Below, in pieces: positions 1-10,820 of a stretch of 64,000 nt of DNA (the first letter of the stretch is position 1; each line of letters begins with the position of its first letter). This DNA comes from Stenogyne calaminthoides. Lineage: Eukaryota; Streptophyta; Magnoliopsida; Lamiales; Lamiaceae. The stretch lies in assembly GCA_037126765.1 (NCBI GenBank), contig JBBCBC010000053.1:558001-622000 (forward strand), in the 5' to 3' direction. The notes beneath the pieces were generated by a model, which did no database searches, had not been told where the DNA came from, and worked only from the letters and a program-made list of their open reading frames with translations. The position numbers were made by a program, and so were the translations under genes.

Positions 1-1172
1 GTCCACATTAACTAGTTCCTCCAAGAGGTAACCGTATCTAATGGGCGGATTTCAATTCCTAATATACTTACGGAGCTGTGGTTGTGTAGGCTGTACATTC
101 TGATCGTGAAAAATTTTGTGGTGCATCGATTTCATCAATGTTCGAAGAGTCCTCAAGAGCTACACTTTCAGATGCCTCTTGGGCGGGAGTTTGAACTACG
201 TTGTTCTCATTCAGCCCACTTGGAGGTTCTTGCACTGGCAAGCCTACTCCAATTATGCTCCAACTGGCTGAAAGACGATCACCTAGTGAAAGACTCCCAC
301 TGTGAAAGTTGCTGAATGCTCCCACTGATTCCTTGTCATGGTGCTTTGACAATATATCAGTCTCTTTGTTAATTTGTGGTTCTTGAATTTCTTCAAGTTC
401 TATCAGCTTACGACCTTGTTCTTTAAAGACATAGTTTTCTTCGAGGAACTTGGTCTGCCTAGAAACAATCGCTGATTATTTCTCAGGTAGATAGAAGTAA
501 TATCCTTTAGTTTCTTTAGGATATCCCTCAAAGTAACCCTTTTCACCTTTGGACTCCAACTTGTCGGTAAGCATCCCTTTCCCAGAAAAGGGTCTGTTGA
601 TCATCTTTTCCATGAGATAAGATTCACAATCTCCATAAGACTCACAGTCGAATGAGGTTAAGTAGTCTAACTTTCTTAACCTTGCAATTCTTTTCTCGTT
701 TACATGATCAAGTTCTACATTGTCATAAGTAAGTCGGATTTTCATGATTACTAAGTTTGAGTCTTTTATTTTGTATATTAAGAACTTCATATCCATAACG
801 CAATAAATACATATTGCGAGTAATAGAGAGAACTAGATGACAATAATTAAGTTCTAATCTAAAAATAAAGGGTAAGTCTAACATATAAATCCCCACACGT
901 TCAGTTAGCAACTCTTGCTTCATTTACACGTGTAAGATGACTTTACCCGCCCTAACTGCCCTAAGATGCATGAGCCCCTTCACATTTGTACAAATGTTAG
1001 AGCGACATCCGGTATCTAATACCAAGCGGTTAGCGCTATTAATGAACATGTTTATCTTAATAACAAACATAGATGTTCTAGTGCAAGAAGCACCTAGTGC
1101 CTCCCTTTTAGCAACCAGAACCTCATAGTCCTTCTTTCGGTGCCCTCTTCTACTTACAGTAGAGGCACACAT
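1..1172 (-). pseudogene. A1 protease-integrase remnant
   Basis: The protease piece (924-1172) carries the aspartic protease motif LDTGC at about 1003-1018. It is followed by a degraded GAG-pre-integrase segment (about 590-800), the integrase C-terminal GYF-motif region (about 476-570) and the linker (68-352). The integrase catalytic core is missing. At 571-580 the sequence jumps from the position matching 30957 in A2 to the position matching 31508. A short GCATCC repeat is present at both points in A2, which suggests a microhomology deletion of about 550 bp. The piece cannot encode an active integrase. Confidence 0.75.
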
Positions 1173-1810
1173 CCTTGTTTACCCGCTCCTTCTTTAGAGC
1201 ACTATTTTAGTGATAGTGAACTCAAAAGTCTTGAGCACGTTATGAAGTTCAGGCATGGTCGCATCTGTCTTATTCATATTATAGTTTAAAATGAAGCTAA
1301 AATATGAATCCGGGAGTGACTAGAGGATAGCATAAATGAAAACGTTGGTCTTTTAGCTCAAAGCTTAAATTACCAAATTTATCAATTAGGCCGATCATCT
1401 TAAGCACATGAGGTGAAATTTTATCTTCTTTAGCTAACCGGCATTTGAACAGATCTCTCATCACTTCATAAATCTCAGAACGAGATTTAGAATCAAAGAG
1501 ATCCTTCAGATGCTTGAGAATTTAGAAGGGACCCATTTTCTCATGTTGCCTATGTATATCGGGAGTCATGCCGAACAACATCACACACTGAGTCTGGGAG
1601 GCATCCTTTTGATGCTTCTTCTGAGCTGCTACGTCAAACATGGTTGCCTCAGAGTACCAGCTGGAAAGGTAACCGGGATAGACATGTCCAACACGTATTC
1701 AATCTTTTCTTGCCTTAGCACCAAACACATGTTTCAGTGCCAGTCCAGAAAATTTTGGCCTAGCCAATTTAGTTTGTTTCCAAAACACATCTCAATAACA
1801 GTTATACATT
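1173..1810 (-). pseudogene. A1 gag remnant
   Basis: This is a copia-type Gag (capsid-like) remnant. It aligns with the A3 gag at 59911-60547, whose N-terminus has the usual N-F-L-x-W-H-R-N and R-Q-E-K-I-E-Y-V-L-D signature. The likely start codon is near 1810. Stops and frameshifts break the frame, and no open frame longer than about 60 codons remains in the minus sense. Confidence 0.6.
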
Positions 1811-2388
1811 ATAACTAACCAAGAGAAATAAAATAAAACAGGAATTAAACACATAATTTCTATGATCAATATTCAGCAATCAAAATAAACATGGCCTTTC
1901 TTTTGTGCTTATTTTGTCTCCATTATTTTCGCATACTCAACGACCTCATCGGAAGAGTACAAATTTATATCAAATATAAATTGTAATGGACTAGGATCCA
2001 CATTTCTACTATCATGATCCCTGCTTTGGCTGAATATCACAATAGCATAACTGGTAGGTCTCCAAACCAATTGCAAAATTGTAACTCCTAGTCGATTGAA
2101 TCCAGTTCAACCGGATGTCCCTTAGCTTTCGTTTCCCTGCTTTGGCTGAATAAACAAAGTTAAGTTAATTTACAACCATCAAGCGGCGACACTACGTGTC
2201 CCTATAAAAGTCCCGTTGAATGTAGATCCGAGCAAAAGACTTTGTTCTTAAATACCCATTGGAACGAAATCCCCGGTTTACTTTAAATTTTGATGGGAGA
2301 CATCTTTTCAAATTAATGAAAAATGATATTTTAGTGAGGATCGTTTTTAAAGGTGGGGTATTAATTGCTTAATCGAGATTACGAGTAT
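1811..2388 (-). other. A1 untranslated leader
   Basis: This is non-coding leader between gag and the lost 5' LTR, matching A3 60548-61110. It contains two copies of a short motif (CCCTGCTTTGGCTGAATA) near 2018 and 2138. It ends abruptly in CGAGAT, after which family B integrase sequence begins on the plus strand. Confidence 0.6.
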
Positions 2389-4265
2389 TTCGTTACTTTG
2401 ATCAATAATTACTCAAGATTTAGGTACATTTTCCTTATGAAGCATAAATTTGAGACCTTTTGATTAATTCAAGGATTTTAAGGCTCAAACAGAGAGTAAT
2501 AGGAAAAATGTATCAAGTCTCTACGATCTGATCGTGGAACCAAATACATCAGCGATGAATTTTTGAACTACTTGTCAGATGAAGGGATTGTATCCCCGTT
2601 GACTGCACTCGGAACCCCTCAACAAAACGGGGTTACAGAACGAAGAAACTGAACTCTTTTAGAAATGGTCAGGTCAATGATGAGTTATACGGATCTACCC
2701 AACTCATTTTGGGGTCACGCCTTGGAAACAGTGACTTACATTCTAAACTTGGTGCCATCCAAATCGGTTCCCAAAACCCCTAAAGAGTTGTGGATCGGGC
2801 GCAAGCCCAGTTTAAGACACATGAGAATCTGGGAGGTATCAGATATACGTGTTGGACAAGGAAGCTGATAAATTGGATCTAAGATCAGAATTAAGGCTAT
2901 TTATAGGGTACCCCGAGGGAACGAAAGAGTGCATGTTTTATTCAAAAGGTGGTAATCAGTACGCACTTTAGATTTTTGGAGGAAGACTATATGAACGATA
3001 AAAAGCCCAGAAGTGAGATTTCCTTGGATGAGCTAAAGGGGCTTACCTAAATGCCAACTGTACAAGTCGATATACCAAACGACACACTTACACAACCGGA
3101 ACCTCGTCGTAGTGGGAGGGTTGTCAGACAGCCCGAGAGATTCATGGGGATAGGAGAGTCGTCAGACTTAGTCCCTGGTGAGAATGAATCAGACCCATGG
3201 ACATACAATGAGGCAATCCACGATAAGGATGCGGATTCTTGGAAAACAACAATGGAAGCCAAGATGGGTTTTATGGATCATAATAAGGTGTGGGAGCTAG
3301 TCGAACCACTTAGTGGGATCAAACCCATTGGTTGCAAGTGGGTATACAAGAGAAAGAGAAGACCGGACGGGAAGGTAGAGACCTTCAAAGCTAGACTTGT
3401 GGCAAAAGGTTACACTCAGAAAGAAGGGATCGACTATGAGGAAACCTTTTTGCCTGTAGTTATGCTTTAGTCCATCTATATTCTCTTATCGATAGCTGCA
3501 CATCTCGATTTTGAGATCTGGCAAATAAATGTCAAGATAACTTTCCTAAATGGAAGTCTTGAAGAAGATATCTATATGCAACAACCCGAAGACTTCATTG
3601 AAAAAGGCCAAGAACATCTAGTTTGCAAGCTCAAGAAGTCCATCTATGGACTAAATCAAGCATCGCGTGCTTGGAACCAATGTTTTGATCAGGTTATAAA
3701 GTCTTACGGGTTTGATCAAAATGAGTTCGAAAGTTGTGTGTATAGAAAGCATGTCGGAACTGCATTGGTATTCTTGGTACTATACGTAGACGATATTTTG
3801 CTCATCGGAGATGATGTGAAGGTTTTGTTGGACGTAAGGGCATGGCTGTCAAAACAGTTTGATATGAAGGACTTAGGGGAAGTTGGTCACATCCTTGGGA
3901 TCAAGATCACTCGAGATTGTAAGAAAAGGATGATAGGCTTATCGCAAGCTTCATACGTAGATACTTTCTTGAAGCGATTCAGCATGCAAGATTTCAAGAA
4001 GGGTTTTGTACCTTTCAGACATAGAATACATCTATCCAAAGAAATGTGCCCGAAGACGCAAAAGTAGATAGATGACATGAAAGGCGTTCCTTATGCTTCG
4101 GCTGTCGGAAGCCTTATGTATGCTATGCTATGCATGAGGTCAGATATCTGCTTTGCCGTTGGCATGGAAGCAAGATATCAGAGTAATCCGGGGAAAGAAC
4201 ATTGCACTGCAGTTAAAAACATTCTGAAGTATCTGAAGAGAACTCGCAATAGAATTTTGGTTTAT
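2389..4265 (+). pseudogene. B1 integrase-reverse transcriptase remnant
   Basis: This is the plus-strand copia pol of family B. It starts inside the integrase core, at the position matching 32077 in B3, runs through the linker (about 2940-3240) and continues into reverse transcriptase (3250-4265). The RT keeps the LVLYVDDILLIGDD catalytic block near 3770-3820. The integrase keeps the GTPQQNG-V-x-E block but has a TGA directly after the following R-R-N. Further stops occur near 2866, 3468 and 4065. Upstream the element is missing, replaced by A1 on the opposite strand. At 4265 it is interrupted by C0, and 4024-4265 is repeated at 10008-10206. Confidence 0.8.
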
Positions 4266-5393
4266 TTCCATTCTGAGTCTCTTCTTCCTCTGAGTCAGTT
4301 TCACTCCATTCATAGTAAGTGATTGACTTCTTCTTTTCAGGCTCAGAAGATGGTTTGACATTCTTCTTCAGGCTAAGTCTGGTGATCCTCTTTGTCAAGT
4401 CTCTTGAATCATCTTCCTGTTTCTTATGAACACAAGTAGATTCATCAAAAACAACATGAGGTGTTTCTTCCACGATAAGGGTCCTACAGTTGTAAACCCT
4501 AAATGCTTTACTAACTTCAGAATATCCTAAGAGTAATCCTTCATCAGCTTTGCTATCAAAAGTTTTCAACTGATATTTACCATTATTGTGTATGAAACAC
4601 TTACAACCAAACACACGAAAGAAAGAAACAAGAGGCTTCCTTTCATTCCACAGCTCATATGGTGTTTTGCCTTGATTTTTTGTCAGCATGGATTTGTTCT
4701 GAGAATAGCATGCAGTGTTGACTGCCTCAGCCCAAAATCTCTTAGGAATGTCAGCTTCAGCAATCATTGTTCTTTTGCCTTTCTGACAAGCATCACATAC
4801 ATTATCCTTACTGAACACATCATTTGGTAACCCCTTACAAGTGCTAATCTTGCAAGTTTATTCAGGGTGTTGAAGTTCAAATGATTCAGTCTTTTGTGCC
4901 ATAACCAACTGGTTTCAGTAGCCTTTTTAGCCATTAAACATGTATCCATGGGAGTTAGACCAATCTGCAAGATACACATTTCCTTTTGTAGTACCAGTCA
5001 GTAATACATGTTGTGAAATATTATCTTTCACATGGCACAAGTTCTTTGAGAATTCAACACTGAATCCTTTATCACAGAATTGGCTGATAGAAAGCAAGTT
5101 ATGCTTTAAACCAGACACATATGATACACCGTGGATATGAACAGTATCAACTTCAAGTGTTCCATATCATACATCGTCCTTTGGAGTTATCTCCAAAAAA
5201 GTTATCTCGAGGGTCTTTTCTACATTCAACATAGTCAGTGAGCAAATATTTGTATCCTGTCATGTTCTTGAGCATCCACTGTCCAAGTACCATGCAGCAG
5301 GTGCAATTTCAGTTCCACTCATCAGGTCTATGTTTCCTTCCTTCAGCTCAGTACCCTTTCCCTTCACCTGAAACAAAATCAGGCCTTAGGTAC
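4266..5393 (-). pseudogene. C0 protease-integrase remnant
   Basis: The protease N-terminal side (about 5250-5330) reads W-Y-L-D-S-G-C-S, the Sirevirus form of the DSG active site. GAG-pre-integrase (4764-5118) and the integrase zinc-finger end (C-D-A-C-Q-K-G-K) follow. The frame then jumps at about 4770-4775 straight to R-T-M-I-A-E-A-D, so the D,D,E catalytic core (about 400 bp, matching 20918-21328 in C) is deleted. The remaining integrase C-terminal part is open for 201 codons (4213-4818), its last codons being antisense B1 sequence. Confidence 0.75.
5389..5393. repeat. Target-site duplication of element E (GGTAC)
   Basis: GGTAC at 5389-5393 is repeated at 8697-8701, exactly outside the TG...CA ends of E. 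Removing E and one copy restores the sequence found uninterrupted in element C at 21934-21950. Confidence 0.9.
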
Positions 5394-6214
5394 TGTTGAG
5401 ATATTTTAGTTTTGATTAATTATGCCAAAACATTATCAACTTGTATTTTTGAAGCTAATCTACAGATAACAAGTTGAGGGGGAACGAGAGAACAAATTGA
5501 GGGGGAACTCACGAAATCGCATTTAAGACGATCGAGATCGCATTGAGAAGCAGAAAGTAGGCCGTCGAGATCGGATAGTAGATGAGTTCGAGTAAACCGA
5601 TGAGGTGAACAAGAAGAAACATGCTGATTTTTAAGAAGAAATGATGCAAAGCAAATTCTTGAAGGTCGACGATCTTGACATGCAAAGGATTTGTGAATCT
5701 GGTGACACGACCGATGTGACGGGATCTTTGTCACGACCGATGTCGGCCGACTGATGTTGTCGACCCAGTGCGGTGACTGATGTCGCCGACGGATGTAAAT
5801 GACCGATGTTGTCGACCCAGTCGACCGATGTCATTGACCGGGACCCGAGATCTGGTGACCGACCGATCTGGTGACTGATCTTGCAACCGACCGACGTCAC
5901 GACTAGGTCGGTGACGATCCGATGTCACCCGGATCGATTGATCAATCTTCTTGACTGATGTTGCGGATGGATCGGATCGGAGACCTAAAATCTGCGGACG
6001 ATTTCTACAGACCAGATTTCTGCAGATCAGAAATCTGCATACCAGATCAAACGACCAGAATCAGAAGAGCTGAACAGTAATAAGACGAGCTGAAATCAGT
6101 TCCGTTAGACACACAAAAATAGTTGGCCAATAAGAAGACAACACACATATTGATGTGACATAAAGCTGCAAGGAAAAGTGCAAAAGGACAAAGAAAAGCT
6201 GGAAGTTATTAGTA

Positions 6215-6266
6215 TGGATTTGAATATTACTTTCCAACGGTAATATTTAAATCCACACTATAAATA
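6215..6266 (+). promoter_or_regulatory. Element E LTR core promoter with upstream hairpin
   Basis: A TATAAATA box lies at 6259-6266. Just upstream, 6215-6230 and 6240-6255 form an inverted repeat (15 of 16 positions pair) around a 9-base loop. The same arrangement is kept in the other LTR at 7990-8041. Confidence 0.6.
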
Positions 6267-6544
6267 CATTGCACTATCTTCAAAAGAATAAGATGGAGGA
6301 TCTGCAAAGTGAAATTAAAGCCAAATATTCAAGCAACTCCATTCATAGAACACAGAGCAAGAAATACACACATATATTCAAAAGTGTTATACCCTAGATC
6401 TAAGCACAAATGCTATATCCTAAGCTTAGAGAGATTTTTCCATCCTTAACAATGAGGCTAAACAAATTTAAGGGAAAATCTCAACCTAGTTGGAAATCAA
6501 ACAAACCTTACCCAAATCAGTCGGTTAAGTTTGTAGGTGAGTGT

Positions 6545-6712
6545 GAACTCGGTAAACATCTAGCAATCCCGAAAGGGAGGGTAGGCGATCCCGTGAGGGT
6601 GATAAGTCCCATTTGAGTGAGAACTCGGTAAACATCTAGCAATCCCGAAAGGGAGGGTAGGCGATCCCGTGAGGGTGATAAGTCCCGTTTGAGTGAGAAC
6701 TCGTTAAACATC
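6545..6712 (+). repeat. 76-bp tandem repeat in element E 5' LTR
   Basis: There are two full units and one partial unit, starting at 6545, 6621 and 6697. Each begins GAACTCGGTAAACATC; the third begins GAACTCGTTAAACATC. The array lies downstream of the TATA box, so it should be in the transcribed R/U5 part. It is present in the same form in the 3' LTR at 8320-8487. Confidence 0.9.
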
Positions 6713-6919
6713 TGTTGGTTAAGTTGGTGCCCCATGAAGGGAAGAGTGGATGTAGGACGAGTTGTCCGAACCACTATAAAAATACGTGTGTTCTTATTTG
6801 CTTTCATATTAACTGTCATACATACTTTAGCAAATCTGCATAACACATTAAAAAAAAAAATTTAAGTCACCTCCCATTGAGATTTTACGAGTTTTAAATC
6901 GGGTTTTTCGGGACCAACA

Positions 6920-7169
6920 AGTGGTATCAGAGCAGGGGTTCAAGTGTTCACTAGATTTTAATGTGAACACCTGAACTGGTTTTTTTTATTAAAACCCATT
7001 TAGTTTAAAATGCATAAATTTTATAATATTCATGGAGGTTGACAATCATCTTCTCATTTTTAAAATGAAAACAATGTTCTTCATCATTTCTCTTGTTTAA
7101 CTAACACTGTTTTTCTCGTATATTTTTATTGTTAGTTAGTTTTGGCATTATTATCAAAAAAGGGGAAAT
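6920..7169 (+). other. Element E internal region: PBS and PPT only
   Basis: The PBS TGGTATCAGAGCA at 6922-6934 fits the 3' end of initiator methionine tRNA. The PPT is AAAAAAGGGGAAAT at 7156-7169, directly before the 3' LTR. The 220 bases between are AT-rich and hold no open frame of note. Confidence 0.85.
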
Positions 7170-8696
7170 TGTTGAGATATTTTAGTTTTGATTAATTATG
7201 CCAAAACATTATCAACTTGTATTTTTGAAGCTAATCTACAGATAACAAGTTGAGGGGGAACGAGAGAACAAATTGAGGGGGAACTCACGAAATCAGACGA
7301 AGATGATCGAGATCAAACGAGACTGCAGACGAGGCTGATCGAGATCAGATGAGTAGGATGAGTTCCGAGTAAACTGATGAGCTGAACAAGAAGAAACATG
7401 CTGATATTTGAAGAAGAAATGTCGATCACGATCTTGTCACGGCCGGTGATCTTGATCTTGATACGGTTGCGAATCTGGTGACGATCTTCTTGACAGATCA
7501 CGGTGACGAGATCTGGTGACGATATTCTTGACGGTCTGGTGACGATCTTCTTGACGGATCTGATTGACTGATGTTCTTGACCGGTGCGGTGACTGATCTT
7601 TCTTGACGATCTGGTGACAGATCTGGTGACGAATCTGGTGACTGATATTCTTGACCCGAGTCTGGTGACTGATCTTCTTGACCCAGATCTGGTGACGATC
7701 TTCTTGACGGATCTGATTGACGAGATCTGCGACTGATGTTGTGATGATCGGATCGGAGACCGAAATCTGCGGACGCATTTCTCTGGACCAAATTCTGCGG
7801 ACAGAATCTGCATACCAGATCAAACGACCGAATCGAGAAGAAATTTGAGCCGGTAATAAAGACGAAGTAAATCGGTTAGTTAGACACACAAAAAGCGGTG
7901 GCAATAAGAAGACAACACACGTATTGATGTGACATAAAGCCGCAAGGAAAAGTGCAAAAGGACAAAAAAAAATTTGGAAGTTATTAGTATGGATTTGAAT
8001 ATTACTTTCCAACGGTAATATTTAAATCCACACTATAAATACATTGCACTATCTTCAAAAGAATAAGATGGAGGATCTGCAAAGTGAAATTAAAGCCAAA
8101 TATTCAAGCAACTCCATTCATAGAACACAGAGCAAGAAATACACACATATATTCAAAAGTGTTATACCCTAGATCTAAGCACAAATGCTATATCCTAAGC
8201 TTAGAGAGATTTTTCCATCCTTAGCATTGAGGCTAAACAAATGTAAAGGAAAATCTCAACCTAGTTGGAAACCAAAAAACCTTACCCAAATCCAGTCGGT
8301 TAAGTTTGTAGGTGAGTGTGAACTCGGTAAACATCTAGCAATCCCGAAAGGGAGGGTAGGCGATCCCGTGAGGGTGATAAGTCCCGTTTGAGTGAGAACT
8401 GGGTAAACATCTAGCAATCCCGAAAGGGAGGGTAGGCGATCCCGTGAGGGTGATAAGTCCCGTTTGATTGAGAACTCGGTAAACATCTGTTGGTTAAGTT
8501 GGTGCCCCATGAAGGGAAGAGTGGATGTAAGACGAGTTGTCCGAACCACTATAAAAATACGTGTGTTCTTATTTGCTTTCATATTAACTATCACACATAC
8601 TTTAGCAAATCTGCATAACACATTCAAAAAAAAAAAATTTAAGTCACCTCCCATTGAGATTTTACGAGTTTTAAATCGGGTTTTTCGGGACCAACA
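7170..8696 (+). repeat. Element E 3' LTR
   Basis: This is the partner of 5394-6919. It carries the hairpin and TATA box (7990-8041) and the 76-bp tandem repeat (8320-8487). Its middle part (7440-7740) is made of repeats around GATCTGGTGAC and TTCTTGAC that are much less regular in the 5' LTR. Confidence 0.9.
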
Positions 8697-10007
8697 GGTA
8701 CCCATTTGGTGTAGGGTCCTACCAGGTTAGTTGTACCTTTTGGAACCCAAATCTGCCTCACAACTCTAATTACTTTAGAGTGGCTGATTTGTCTTCCATA
8801 AACATCTACATACACATTCACCACCTTAGATGCCTTGGTAGTACCCTGTGTATGAGTGCCAGCCTTAGCATGAACATGAGCCTTAGAATTCTTCTTTGGT
8901 TCAGGCCTCTTGTTCCAGTACTTTGGCTTTGGTGCAACTGATCTTTGTCTCTGCTGACTTGGATTCAGGAAACCTTCACCCTTAAGGTAAGTGGGGTTTA
9001 GGTTGCCTGTACTGAAATTGTGGTCATTCAGTAACCTGAGTACTTGGTCTCCTCATCTGAGAATTTCTCGGCTGTGTGTTTCTCTTCTGAGGATTCCTCT
9101 GATGGTTCAGGGCAGATTTCTTCAGGTTGGTATTCTTAACCTGAGGCTTCAAAGTACTGGCCTGAGGATTTCCTACTGAGTGTTCAGGTTTTCTAGCCTT
9201 TTCCTGAGGTTTGGGCTTTCTTTCTTGAACCTTCAGGTTCTCTGAAACCATAGGTCCTTTACCCTTGTCTAAAACATGGGGTTGTTCTTCAATAAGAAGA
9301 TCATACGAACCGCCGGTTTAACAAAGACAGTCTTAATTCCACTTATAGAAGCAGAATTCAAAAGATTATGTGAGGTTCCCCCTAGATTATATCCCAATCC
9401 AACCTTTGTAATTGCAGGTCTTTGATAACTCTGAATTTCATCTATTGCATGAGTTGCAGAATTCAATATAGCTAACTTTCACCGCAAACTATCCTCACCT
9501 TTCTTTAGAGTTTCATGTTTCTTAAAGAGGTCATTGAACTCAGTTTTGATAAGCTGATTCTCTTCAGTGGATTTCTCTAACTTTCCTTTCAGGGCCTCTA
9601 CCACCTTCTCTTTCTCTGAGAGTTGTACTTTCAGAACATCAAGTTCATCAGTTACTCACATCAATTGAGAAATGTTCTCAGCAGCATTAAAATTTTTCCA
9701 CTTCAGATTCTCAGCAGTCAGTACTTCATTCTGCTCTTGAGTTTCTATGAACAGTTCTTGCAACACAGAATAGTCCTTCATGAGATTCTCAAAAGAACCC
9801 ATCAGGTCAAAATTATTGGTTACCGATGAACTTGATAACTCAGGTGCTTGTGTAGGAGCAGCAACAGTGATAGAAAAATTTACCTCCTCAATGGCAACAA
9901 GACAGACATCAACACTATCACTATCTGAGAACATTTCTTCTGAAGAGCTGGATCCTTCTTCAGATTGTTCTTCCTCAGCAAACATAGTCTTCTTGCTGGG
10001 ATACATC
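8697..10007 (-). pseudogene. C0 gag remnant
   Basis: This is the C-terminal half of a Sirevirus Gag. The piece at 9656-10006 reads as an acidic serine-rich stretch followed by V-C-L-V-A-I-E-E, typical of Sirevirus Gag. The piece at 9269-9466 contains D-E-I-Q-S-Y-Q, where element C has a stop in place of the Q. The lysine- and glutamine-rich tail (about 8700-9250) matches C 21927-22500. I see no complete CCHC zinc knuckle. Several frameshifts are present. The right end joins B1 sequence at about 10003-10008. Confidence 0.7.
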
Positions 10008-10677
10008 TATCCAAAGAAATGTACCCGAAGATGCAAAAGGAGATAGATGACATATAAGGCGTTCCTTATGCTTGGCTGTCGGAAGCCTTATGTATGCTAT
10101 GCTGTGCACGAGGCCAGATATCTGCTTTGCCGTTGGCATGGAAGCAAGATATCAGAGTAATCCGGGGAAAGAACATTGGATTGCAGTTAAAAACATAGAA
10201 TTTTGGTTTATCAGTCAAACAGTCTAATTCCCATCGGTTACACGGACTCGGATTTCCAATCAGACTTAGATTCTGAAATATTATCTGCCTCAATTCGTGT
10301 GTTTTCAATTGGGAAGTGTAGCCATGACATGTAGGAGTATGAAACATGATTAAATCATGAACTCAACCATGGGAACCGAGTAAGTAACTGCTTGTGAAGC
10401 AGTGAAAGAAGCGTTTTGGGTCGAGAAACTTCTTAGTGGACTTGGATGTAGTTCTGAATTTGTCCAGCAATATCTGTTGGAGGCAGTTACAAATTCAAGA
10501 GAACCAAAGAGTCCACGAGTCAAACAAAACACACTAAAGGAAAGAAATCTTAGACGAGAAATCGTTAAGAGAGGAGATGTAGAGGTGGCTGAGATCGCAT
10601 TGGAGGATAACCTAGTTAATCTTTTCACAAAGTGTCTGCCTCTGGAAACATTCAAGAGACATGTGGGATGAATGGTT
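10008..10677 (+). pseudogene. B1 RT end and RNase H remnant
   Basis: The first part (10008-10206) repeats B1 4024-4265 with a 35-bp gap. The RNase H region follows, matching B3 33980-34450 but with a deletion and a rearranged piece around 10268-10400. A C-terminal frame is open at 10402-10671 and ends like the family B polyprotein (R-H-V-G). The catalytic acidic residues of RNase H are not all present. Confidence 0.7.
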
Positions 10678-10700
10678 GTCAAGTGCATAGCCAATCTGCT

Positions 10701-10820
10701 TTAAGTATAAGTGGGAGAGATATTATTAGGTTCGTGTAGGTGACATTAGATGTCACGTAGTTTCTACACGATAGATGTTGTAGTATACTTAAAAGCAGAC
10801 TTTGAGTATAAGTGGGAGAT
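10701..10820 (+). other. Family B 3' end: duplicated polypurine tract around a hairpin
   Basis: The purine tract GTATAAGTGGGAGA occurs at 10705-10718 and again at 10806-10819, the second touching the LTR start. Between them lies a two-part inverted repeat: CGTGTAG (10733-10739) pairs with CTACACG (10764-10770), and GTGACAT (10740-10746) pairs with ATGTCAC (10750-10756). The same layout is kept in B3 at 34466-34585. Confidence 0.75.

Larger units (their letters stand above)
1..2388 (-). mobile_element. A1: truncated Ty1/copia (Tork/Angela-type) element
   Basis: This is the 5' half of a minus-strand copia element, cut by the window start. Read right to left it holds the leader, gag, protease, a damaged integrase and the start of the integrase-RT linker. 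It aligns along its length with A3 (58358-61110) and with A2 (30387-31591). The leader stops at about 2388 and family B sequence on the opposite strand follows directly, so the 5' LTR and primer-binding site are gone. No LTR is visible in this copy. Confidence 0.85.
5394..6919 (+). repeat. Element E 5' LTR
   Basis: The LTR starts TGTTGAG and ends CCAACA, directly before the PBS. The outer parts match the 3' LTR closely. The middle (about 5510-6090) is rich in short CGATGT/GTGACGACC-like repeats and differs strongly from the matching part of the 3' LTR (about 7290-7870). Confidence 0.9.
5394..8696 (+). mobile_element. Element E: compact non-autonomous LTR retrotransposon
   Basis: E has two LTRs of 1526 and 1527 bp around an internal region of only 250 bp. 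That region holds a primer-binding site and a polypurine tract but no coding sequence. The LTRs begin TGTTGAGAT and end ACCAACA, and the 5-bp target duplication is perfect. The PBS (TGGTATCAGAGCA) and PPT type match those of Sirevirus element C, so E probably depends on Sirevirus-type proteins; that dependence is inferred. It lies opposite in strand to the C0 sequence it interrupts. By architecture it is closest to LARD/TRIM-like elements, but with long LTRs and a minimal interior. Confidence 0.88.
4266..10007 (-). mobile_element. C0: internal fragment of a Sirevirus, interrupted by element E
   Basis: Minus-strand Sirevirus sequence runs from integrase (4266) through protease to gag (10007) with no LTR at either end. 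It therefore did not arrive here as an intact insertion. It aligns with element C at about 20400-23300. Element E splits it at 5394-8696. B1 sequence flanks both sides and about 240 bp of B1 occurs on each side. Confidence 0.8.

Noticed and set aside
5690..5940. Repetitive frames in the element E LTRs (5631-5928, 7313-8012) as genes
   Set aside because: They arise from short tandem repeats open in several frames at once and differ between the two LTRs.
6545..6712. Regular repeats in element E as a possible CRISPR-like array
   Set aside because: The repeats are direct tandem copies without unique spacers inside a plant LTR.
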